Assembly: GCA_034428595.1 (NCBI GenBank)
Contig: DAOUHO010000041.1
Location: 1-60,836 of the forward strand
Direction: 5' to 3'
Length of the DNA stretch: 60,836 bases
From: JAJECS01 sp034428595
GTDB taxonomy: Bacteria; Chloroflexota; UBA11872
Shown here: piece after piece, positions 17,365 to 24,585 of the stretch
How the letters are laid out: the number at the start of each line of letters is the position of its first letter
Numbering within the stretch: the first letter of the stretch is position 1
Made by a program: the position numbers and the translations under genes
The notes under the pieces: model-generated
Told to the model about the DNA's origin: nothing
What the model saw: the letters and a program-made list of their open reading frames with translations, nothing else
The model's database searches: none

Positions 17365-18050
17365 CCGCCGCCGGCTCCCGGACAGAGCTCGGCTGCCGGG
17401 CGGCTGCCGGAATACCCACGGACGAAGTTGTAGACCTCGGCCTTGTCGTAGGCGTCCAGCCGCTGCATGACCAAAAGGGCCGTGAGCACCACTTCGGAGT
17501 CGCCCAACCCGGCGTCTGGGTGCACGACCACGTCGTAGCCTTCCAGTTCTTGCGCCACGCGGTTCATCTCGGCCTCCAGCGCGGCGCCGCCCGACGGGTT
17601 GAAGTGAACGATCACGTGGCCCGCGCACAGGTTGGCGACCTGGACCGCGTCGGCGATGGTCGAGGTGTGGAAGCCAAAGGCCGCGGGCTGAAGCGCGCGC
17701 GGGCCGGAGGTCGGCGGATCGGTGGCGTATGGCTCGCGCAACCCTCCGCCGTCCACAAGCGGCGATTCCTGCACGTCCTGCACGTCACCCGGGCCTTGGT
17801 TCAGGTTGCTGAGGCAGAACAGGTTGAGCGGAATGAGCACGGCCATCATGACGGCAAAGTAGATCCAGAATCCGCGGCCCAAGCCGGGGCGCGGCTGTGC
17901 GCCCGACTGCTGCCCTTTACGCTGCCGCTTGGGCTTTTCGTCGGACTTGCCGGGTGCGTCCTCGGCGGCGGCGGTGTCTGCAGCCGCGTCGCCATTGGCG
18001 GGCCCGGTGGCCCGTACATCGGATGCGCGGCGGCGCCTACGTCTTGCCAT
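17361..18050 (-). CDS. DUF3105-like membrane-anchored protein
   Basis: A 229-residue protein with a basic/acidic low-complexity cytoplasmic N-terminus (MARRRRRRASDV...), one transmembrane segment at residues ~61-80 (FWIYFAVMMAVLIPLNLFCL), and an extracytoplasmic domain. The segment YATDPPTSGPRA followed by a VIVHFNPSGG strand recalls DUF3105 proteins, which have 'PPTSGPH' and 'HNLEHG'; here the His residues are lost, so any metal-binding role of the family is doubtful. ATG at 18050 is used since an earlier start would run into the divergent gene. Confidence in the family is modest. Confidence 0.5.
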   Translation of the reverse strand: MARRRRRRASDVRATGPANGDAAADTAAAEDAPGKSDEKPKRQRKGQQSGAQPRPGLGRGFWIYFAVMMAVLIPLNLFCLSNLNQGPGDVQDVQESPLVDGGGLREPYATDPPTSGPRALQPAAFGFHTSTIADAVQVANLCAGHVIVHFNPSGGAALEAEMNRVAQELEGYDVVVHPDAGLGDSEVVLTALLVMQRLDAYDKAEVYNFVRGYSGSRPAAELCPGAGGG

Positions 18051-18147
18051 GGGGAGGGTGAATTGCTGCTCTTTGCCGTCCGCGATACTCGCGGCCGCGA
18101 ACCTCTTGTAGCATAACCAGGTTTTGAGCCCGGCTGGATCGCCCCGC

Positions 18148-20031
18148 GTGACGCCCACGACCCGCCGAGCGACGCGACGCCTGCCTCGCCGCCGCCTGCT
18201 GGCGGCGGGCGCGCTGGCCGCGGCCGGGTTCACGCTTCGCTGGCCGCGCGTCCGTGGGCTTGAACCCACCGGGGACGCGCGCGTCGTGGCCGCGCGCTAC
18301 GAGCCGGAGCTGGGTCACAACATCGCGACGCTCTCGGTGACGGCCGCGGGTGGGCATCACCTGGTCGACTTCCTGGGTCACTATTTCCGCACTGGCGGGC
18401 TGCGTCGAGCGGGACTGGCCATCAGCGAACCGATCGTCGAGGACGGCGTGCTGTGTCAGTACTTCCAGCGAGGCGTGATGGAAAGCCGGCTGACCGGCGA
18501 CGGGGTCGTGATCCAATGGCGCGACCTGTGGACCGTGCTGGGTGACGGCGAGGGCGCGGCGGCGATCGCCGCCATCCCCAGCGAGTCGGCGCTCACGAAC
18601 CCGCACGCCGGCCGTGCGGTGGGGCCCTTTGGGCACGTGGTGTCGAATCAAGCGGTTGACGGGACGCTCACGAGGTTTCTCGAGCTCTACGACGCCGTTG
18701 GCGGCGAGCTCAGCCTTGGCGCGCCGCTGACGGCCGCACGCGTGGAATCCGGTGATGGCGGCGCCCCGATCATTCCCGGGTTGGCGGCGGACTTCGTGCG
18801 GCAGTATTTCGAGGCCGGCGTGATGGAAGTGCACCCGCAGTCGCCCGGCACCGCGAGTCTGGCGTTGGTAGGCGACGTCACGCGCGACACGGCCTACGCG
18901 AACTACAGCTGGACGTTGGTTCGCAGCTTCGGTGCGTCACCTCCGCTGGCGCCGGGCCGGCGGCTGCGCTTGGAGCGGACCGAGCGGCCGGCGGGCCTGA
19001 TTCAGAGCGGCTCGGTCGTGCCGCCGCCGGGGTTCGAGGTCTCGGTGTTCGCCAGCACGCGGCGCTTTGGTTTCCCGGCGGTGCTGCGCTTCGCCCCGGA
19101 TAACCGGCTCTTCGTCGGATTCTCGAATGATCTGATCGTGACGATGCGCGACTCAACCGGCAACGGGCAGGCCGACGTGATCCGCACCTTCGCCTCGGGT
19201 GACGGCATCAAGGATCCGCGCGGGCTGGCGTTCATGGGCGACCACGTCTATGTATCGGTTGAGGATAAGATCATTCGGCTGCGAGACACTTCCAGCTCGG
19301 GGGCCGCCGACGAGTCGGCCGACGTGGTCACGGGCCTGGAACTGGACACCAGGGTGCCGTTCCATCGCAACAACGGCATCGCCATCGGCCCGGACGGTCT
19401 GCTGTACATGACGCTCGGGAGCACGACGAACGCGGGCGAGATCCGCGAGCGTCCGCTGTCGGCCTCGATCTTGCGCTCGCGGTTGGACGGGACGGGGCTG
19501 GAGAAGTTCGCCACCGGATTGCGCAACCCATTCGGCTTGGCGTTCAGCCCGGACGGCGAGCTGTTTTGCACCGACAACGGCCCCGACACCAGCGTACGGC
19601 GCAACGACGATCCGCCCGACGAGCTCAATCACGTGATCCAAGGCGCGGACTATGGGCACGCGCGGTTCTGGGGCACGCCGCCGCCGGACTCAGGAACCCG
19701 CGGACCCGTGGCGAATCTGGCGGCCCACGGCGCGGCGGCGGGCTTGACCTTCTTCACCGGGCCGCAGGCGGGCGAATTTGACGGAAACGTGCTAATCGCC
19801 ATGTGGGGGCCGGCGGGCGCTCGGAGTTCGTTCGCGCACAACATTCTGCGCGCGCGGCTCCGGCGCCAGGGCGATTCCTACACCGCGCAGGTGCGGCCGT
19901 TTGTCAGCTCGCTGACGCGGCCCACGGACGTGGTGGTGGGCCCGCACGGCGACCTCTACATTGCCGATCACGTGGGCCGCACGATCTATCGACTGCGCCG
20001 CCGTGGCCTGGCGCCGTCGGTGTTGCGGTAG
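18148..20031 (+). CDS. Tat-exported PQQ-type sorbosone/glucose dehydrogenase-like beta-propeller protein
   Basis: A 627-residue protein (GTG at 18148; TTG at 18124 also open). The N-terminus RRLPRRRLLAAGALAAAGFTLRW is a Tat-like or basic signal. Residues ~35-265 contain two copies of a Chloroflexota surface module ending QYFQRGVMES and RQYFEAGVMEVHPQ. The C-terminal ~350 residues form a six-bladed propeller of the L-sorbosone dehydrogenase type: PPPGFEVSVFAS, FRNNGIAIGPDGLLYMTLG (in outline), TGLRNPFGLAFSPDGELFCTDNG, DELNHVIQGADYGHARFWG, PTDVVVGPHGDLYIADHVGRTIYRL. It would act in the cell envelope, perhaps as an aldose dehydrogenase or only as a binder. A decayed copy of its last codons lies at 21440. 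Confidence 0.72.
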   Translation: MTPTTRRATRRLPRRRLLAAGALAAAGFTLRWPRVRGLEPTGDARVVAARYEPELGHNIATLSVTAAGGHHLVDFLGHYFRTGGLRRAGLAISEPIVEDGVLCQYFQRGVMESRLTGDGVVIQWRDLWTVLGDGEGAAAIAAIPSESALTNPHAGRAVGPFGHVVSNQAVDGTLTRFLELYDAVGGELSLGAPLTAARVESGDGGAPIIPGLAADFVRQYFEAGVMEVHPQSPGTASLALVGDVTRDTAYANYSWTLVRSFGASPPLAPGRRLRLERTERPAGLIQSGSVVPPPGFEVSVFASTRRFGFPAVLRFAPDNRLFVGFSNDLIVTMRDSTGNGQADVIRTFASGDGIKDPRGLAFMGDHVYVSVEDKIIRLRDTSSSGAADESADVVTGLELDTRVPFHRNNGIAIGPDGLLYMTLGSTTNAGEIRERPLSASILRSRLDGTGLEKFATGLRNPFGLAFSPDGELFCTDNGPDTSVRRNDDPPDELNHVIQGADYGHARFWGTPPPDSGTRGPVANLAAHGAAAGLTFFTGPQAGEFDGNVLIAMWGPAGARSSFAHNILRARLRRQGDSYTAQVRPFVSSLTRPTDVVVGPHGDLYIADHVGRTIYRLRRRGLAPSVLR

Positions 20032-20077
20032 CCCGGCAGGTCACCCGGCGGCCGAATCGCCGTTCGCGCATGGTCCG

Positions 20078-20110
20078 CCCCACTTTCCTCATGGTGGGAG
20101 AGAGAATCGG
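20078..20110. repeat. palindromic repeat, TTTCCTCATGGTGGGAGAGAG member
   Basis: CCCACTTTCCTCATGGTGGG followed by AGAGAGAATCGG is a diverged member of the CTTCTCCC..GGGAGAAGG family. It lies between the dehydrogenase stop and the GT-C pseudogene. A further decayed copy occurs at about 21511-21545 beside the dehydrogenase relic. Confidence 0.55.
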
Positions 20111-20152
20111 CCGTCGACGGAACGGTGGTTGCTAATTGAGGCAGCAACCAGC

Positions 20153-21207
20153 TCAGCTTCCGGGCACGGTGTCAAAGGTCTCAAAGGCAATGGCGCCATT
20201 CTCGGAGATCGTGAACCTGAGCACCGGAAGAAGCGCGGCGTCGCGCCAAGTGTCCGGCTCGTATTCGTGCCGCAGGCGGATCGCCAGCACACCGAGGAAG
20301 CCGATCAACCCCGCGAGGGTCAGGCTTGCCGGCCACGACCGCCCCCTCGCATACGCGGCACGCTCCAGCACCACGATCGCCAACGCATACGCCAGCGGGA
20401 ACGCGGGCTTCCAGATGTTGGGCAGCATCGCTGCCTTCCCCGCCGAGAGTTGCCACTCAGCCGGCCAGTAAATCTCCCCCAGCGACGCCCGCAGGCCCGA
20501 CTGCGGCCATCCGGCTGGGATGGGGGTCTGCAGAATCCCGTTTCCCACGCTCACCCAGGTCCATAGGCCGGTCGAGAGCACCAGCGGCGCAAGGAGCAGC
20601 GTGACCCGCCAGGACCCGCGCACCACCAGCGCGCGGTCACCACCACCAGCGTGAAGCTCACCCAGGCATAGACGCCAAGCAACTCGTTGACGAAGGCCGG
20701 GTCGGGTCCCATTGGCGGAGCCAGCAGTCCGACCAGCAGGTCGACGACGTGGTGATAGTGCAGGGGCATGCCCGGGCTCCAGGACGCCTCCGGCGGGAAC
20801 CCGCCCGCGCGCAGCCAGCCCGACAGTCCCAGATGCATGTGCGGGTCGGTAACGGTCAGTAGCTGCCGACTGGCGAGGGCCGCCCACGCCAGCGCCAAGA
20901 CGGCGACAGTGAATCCGGCAATCGTGCGCGGTTGCACGTGGATGCGTCCACGGCCATGCCAGGCAAGGATCGCGCCCAGCGCAAGCGTGACGCCCCAGCC
21001 GATGGCCGCGCCGGCCATTCCCGGCACGACGTAGAGCACGAAATTGACGATCAGGCCCCAGAGGGCGGGGCCCACGACTAGGCCCTGCGCCAGAGCCACT
21101 CGTTCATCGCTCTGCCGCAGCACCGCACGGACGATGACGTGGCCGACGGCAGCCAGCGCGGCGAGTTGCAGCAGCAGGCCGGGCATCACCGCCGGGTCAA
21201 CGGTCAT
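20153..21207 (-). pseudogene. GT-C-like membrane protein pseudogene (frameshift plus large in-frame deletion)
   Basis: A broken paralogue of the two ~950-residue genes that follow. From ATG at 21207 one frame reads the family N-terminus (MTVDPAVMPGLLLQLAALAA ... ELLGVYAWVSFTLVVVTARW in outline). Near 20615-20645 the reading frame shifts and the next frame continues with LLLAPLVLSTGLWTWVSVGNG and MLPNIWKPAFPLAYALAIVV. At about 20280 the sequence jumps from GLIGFLGVLA straight to IRLRHEYEPDTWRDAALLPV, which in the intact paralogues lie about 600 codons apart. The final FETFDTVPGS and stop are retained. It cannot make the family protein. Confidence 0.85.
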
Positions 21208-21332
21208 TGATCAACCCACACCCGATGCTTCCAAGCGGCTATCCCTGACATTCCCATGAGCCCTGGTGCGCGAGCCAGCCCAAGGCAACTCCGCACCCGC
21301 CGTGCTGGACTCACAGGCGGTCCCTTGCAGGG

Positions 21333-21391
21333 CTAGGGGACCGGCCCGCCGCGAATGTCGGCCAAGGGACCATAGGTAATTTCACCACCCT
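21333..21391 (-). pseudogene. relic of the C-terminus of another GT-C-like paralogue
   Basis: On the minus strand this stretch translates as GGEITYGPLADIRGGPVP followed by TAG. The intact gene at 24586-27444 ends GGHVTYEPLADVRGGPVS. About 18 codons therefore match and nothing of the rest of that gene remains upstream, so this is the 3' stump of a further deleted copy. It lies in the 376-bp gap between the pseudogene and the next intact paralogue. Confidence 0.8.
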
Positions 21392-21432
21392 AATAAATGG
21401 TGAACCCAGGCAATGGAATAGCAGCGGCGGCG

Positions 21433-21545
21433 GCACGGGCTGGCGCCGTCGGTGTTCCGGAAGCCCCAACGGCCGATCTGCGGGGAAATGCCCATCGTGG
21501 CCGCGCCCAAGCTCCCTTCCTCACGGCGGGACAGGATGAGGCCGT
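21433..21545 (+). pseudogene. relic of the sorbosone-dehydrogenase-like gene 3' end and its downstream repeat
   Basis: The core CTGGCGCCGTCGGTGTTCCG followed by GAAGCCC matches the end of the dehydrogenase gene (20009-20035) at 25 of 27 positions by eye; the original TAG stop is changed. Weaker similarity continues rightward through the adjoining TTCCTCACGGCGGGA palindrome and a GGCCGTC..GGAAAC stretch, matching the sequence just downstream of the intact gene (about 20086-20125). It shows that a segment containing the gene end and its flank was duplicated across the GT-C pseudogene. Confidence 0.7.
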
Positions 21546-21583
21546 CAAGGAAACTGAGGCTGACATTGAACGAAGCGGATGCC

Positions 21584-24460
21584 TCAGCCGCCGCGAGCAT
21601 TGTCATAGACCCGAAAGGCAATCTCGCCATCGTCGGCGATTCTGAAACGTATCACCGGGATGAAGGCGGCGTCGCGCCAAAGGTTCGGCTGCCATTCATG
21701 CCGCAGGCGGATGACCAGCGCCCACGCGCCGGGACTCAGTTCGCCGTCCGACGCCGGCAGGGGCGTGAAGGCGCCAAGGTCGTTGCGAACCTCGAGGGTG
21801 GATGTCGAGAGGTCGAGCCGATAGGTGTGGGTGGTCGCCGCGGAACCCGACGAAAGCAGTCCGTCAATCCACTGTGCGAACGCCGGTCCGCGCTCGTGGC
21901 GAAGAAAGCCGACGGGGATGCCCAACGGCGATTCGAGAAGCGGGACCAATAGCCAGTCCTGGCTCGTCCAGCGTTCCGGCGCTCGCTCGCCGTAGGTGGC
22001 CGTGAAGGTCAAGCGTCCTTGGTCGAGGCGCGCATCGGTGACCCGGACGCTAACCGGGGCCAACTCGATGTCCGGCAGCGTCATGTTCGGCGGCGCTGCC
22101 GACGGCGACGCGTAGACCACCGCATCCTCATTCCGCCAGATCGGGCGCCATCCGGCAGGAAACATCCAGGGGGCGACTCGCGCCGGCAGAACCACAAGGT
22201 CTGGAACATGCGCTCCCAGCGGCTCGATGGGCCATAGCGGCGTCCGGAGATGGAGGCCCGCGAGACTGAGCGCTCCCATCAGCCGGGCATCAGGCAGCGC
22301 CGAGGCGATCCGGATCCGACTCCACCACGCGGTTTGGTGGTGGAAGTAGATCGTCAGTGACGACGGCAACGCGCGCAGCGCCTCGAATGACGCGGGATCC
22401 GGCGCGGCGTCGAGCTCCAGGAACGCTGGGCGGGCGCGGTAGAGCGCTTCGCTTCCGTCCAGCGCGAGAAGCTCAAACAATCGCGGATCGTTGAGCCAGC
22501 GCGCGGCTCGGTCGGGCAGACCGGCCCGCCATGCATCGGTGGCATGGATGTACTCGAGTCCAAGCCGACGAAACGCGCGCGGCTCCAGGTAGTTCACAGC
22601 GTCGAGATACTCGGGGCCAGCGACGTAGTTCAGGTGGATCTGCTCGGCGAGGCCCGCCGCATTGGGGCGGCCGGTGGCGAGAAAGACGTTGGCGTAGGGC
22701 GGTGTGGTGGCGAGCACGCGCGCCTCGACGGACGTGTGGTCCCGAATGTGGGCCACTAGACGGTCCGACATGGCGGGCAGCTGAAAACGCCGCAAGGACT
22801 CTGGACCGTCCGACGCCAGCGGCTCGTCGTACATGGCGGTGGCATTGGCAAGCTGGATGCCATTCCCAAGAGCCAGGCCGGCATTGCGCACGGGCCCCAC
22901 GACCGTGGGCCAGACGATCAAGCCCACGACCAGCGCGCCGGCGGCGGAGCGCCAGCGGAGGCTCAATCCCGTCAAACGGGTGCTCAAGGCGAGCAGCAGC
23001 GCCACCAGCGCAAGGTTGCGCGCGTGCCCCGCCACGCGGTCCAGATCATTCGGCGCCGGCTCGTGATACAAGGCCAGCCAGGCCAGCGCCAGCAGGCCCG
23101 AGCCCGCCGCCAGCGCCAGCACCAGTCGATCGCGCCGCGCCAGCAGCGCGGCGACGCCCGCCACGATCACCGGACCCACGCCCAGGAGAACCACCCCGCC
23201 GGGCTGGCGGTCGAACGTTCCGAGCAGGCGCCAATCCCCCGAATGGAAGCCTAGCGACAGCGACAGGCCCGACGCTGCACCGCCGTCGAGGAGCCCGGTG
23301 AATACGCTGCCGCCCCCGAGGAGCAACAGCGCGGCCAGGGCCGTCCCGCCGCTCCATCGGACCAAGTCTCGGCCGACGCGTCCTCGAGTGACCGCCAAAC
23401 GCCTCCAGCCGCTTGGCTGACGCAAGCGCTGCGCCATCGCAGGTCGCCCGCGCCCGGATTGCACCAGGTGCAGGGCTTCTAAGCCGACCCACACGGCGAG
23501 TACCACCGGGGCGAACGTCGCTGCCAGCACGCCGATGAATCCGACCAGTCCGGCGAGCGTCACGGTGGCGGACCACGACCGGCGATCGGTGTAGGCGGCG
23601 CGTTCCAACACCACAAACGCCAGTGCGTACCCCAGCGTAAAGGCCGGCTTCCATATGTCCGCCAAAGCCTGACCCCAGGGAGTGGCGTTCGGTGGCAGCG
23701 CAACCAGCGGCCAGTAGATATCCGCCAGCGAGTCGCGCAGGCCGGCCGCCGGCAGCCCTGCCGGCAGGGGGATTTCCAGCAGGCCGTTGCCCACCCAGAT
23801 CACCGTCCAGGCGCCATGCGTGAGCAGCAGAGGCGCCACCACCAGCAGTGCGAGCCACGAGCCGCGCCGCAAGATCGCCACAAGGGTTACCAGGATGAAG
23901 CTCGTCCAGCCGTAGGCGTCCAGCAGTTCCGACACGAAGGCCTGATCGGGGCCCACGGGTGGCGCCAACAGCCCGACCAGCAGCGAAGGCCCGTGGTGAT
24001 AGCGCACCGGCGTGCCCGGATGCCAGGGCAGTTCCGGTGGAAATGCTCCCGCCCGAATTGAGGACGCCAGGCCCAGTTGGATCGACCAGTCTTGGACGGT
24101 CAAGAGTTGCCGGGTGGCCAGCGCGACCCAGAAGAGCGCCAGGAAGGCAATGGCCAGCCCGGCTGCCGTGCGGGGCCGAAGGCGAATGCGGCCGCGCGCG
24201 CGCCAGGCCAAGACCGCGCCGATCGCGAGCATGGCGCCCCAGCCGACGGCCGCGCCAGCTAGCCCCGGGACGAGGTACAGCACGAAGTTTGTGATCACGC
24301 CCCAGAGCGCGGGGCCCACGACGAGCCCTTGCGCCAGCGCCAGGCGCTCATCGTCCTGCCGCAACACGGCGCGGACGATGACGTAGCCGACGGCGGCAAG
24401 CGCAGCGACCTCCGCTGCCAGAAGCAGGAGGCCTGGGACGACAGTCAGGTCAACACGCAT
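21584..24460 (-). CDS. large polytopic GT-C-like membrane protein, paralogue 2
   Basis: A 958-residue membrane protein. The N-terminal ~530 residues contain more than ten hydrophobic segments. After the third or so comes a loop with FPPELPWHPGTPVRYHHG, resembling the acidic/aromatic first loops of GT-C glycosyltransferases that use polyprenyl-phosphate sugars. The C-terminal ~420 residues are soluble and probably extracytoplasmic, ending LRHEWQPNLWRDAAFIPVIR. It is clearly paralogous along its whole length to the gene at 24586 and to the upstream pseudogene. No named family is recognised with certainty; a cell-surface glycan or glycoprotein role is inferred only from the topology. Start ATG at 24460. 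Confidence 0.6.
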   Translation of the reverse strand: MRVDLTVVPGLLLLAAEVAALAAVGYVIVRAVLRQDDERLALAQGLVVGPALWGVITNFVLYLVPGLAGAAVGWGAMLAIGAVLAWRARGRIRLRPRTAAGLAIAFLALFWVALATRQLLTVQDWSIQLGLASSIRAGAFPPELPWHPGTPVRYHHGPSLLVGLLAPPVGPDQAFVSELLDAYGWTSFILVTLVAILRRGSWLALLVVAPLLLTHGAWTVIWVGNGLLEIPLPAGLPAAGLRDSLADIYWPLVALPPNATPWGQALADIWKPAFTLGYALAFVVLERAAYTDRRSWSATVTLAGLVGFIGVLAATFAPVVLAVWVGLEALHLVQSGRGRPAMAQRLRQPSGWRRLAVTRGRVGRDLVRWSGGTALAALLLLGGGSVFTGLLDGGAASGLSLSLGFHSGDWRLLGTFDRQPGGVVLLGVGPVIVAGVAALLARRDRLVLALAAGSGLLALAWLALYHEPAPNDLDRVAGHARNLALVALLLALSTRLTGLSLRWRSAAGALVVGLIVWPTVVGPVRNAGLALGNGIQLANATAMYDEPLASDGPESLRRFQLPAMSDRLVAHIRDHTSVEARVLATTPPYANVFLATGRPNAAGLAEQIHLNYVAGPEYLDAVNYLEPRAFRRLGLEYIHATDAWRAGLPDRAARWLNDPRLFELLALDGSEALYRARPAFLELDAAPDPASFEALRALPSSLTIYFHHQTAWWSRIRIASALPDARLMGALSLAGLHLRTPLWPIEPLGAHVPDLVVLPARVAPWMFPAGWRPIWRNEDAVVYASPSAAPPNMTLPDIELAPVSVRVTDARLDQGRLTFTATYGERAPERWTSQDWLLVPLLESPLGIPVGFLRHERGPAFAQWIDGLLSSGSAATTHTYRLDLSTSTLEVRNDLGAFTPLPASDGELSPGAWALVIRLRHEWQPNLWRDAAFIPVIRFRIADDGEIAFRVYDNARGG

Positions 24461-24585
24461 ACATCAAGCCCCGCCTGAGGCGTCCGAACCCCCATCCATG
24501 ACGCCTTCATGCGCGCTGGTACGGAGGTCATTGCACAGCGACGCCGCCCCGGTCGGGCTCGACGCACGCACGATCCCCAGAGGGA

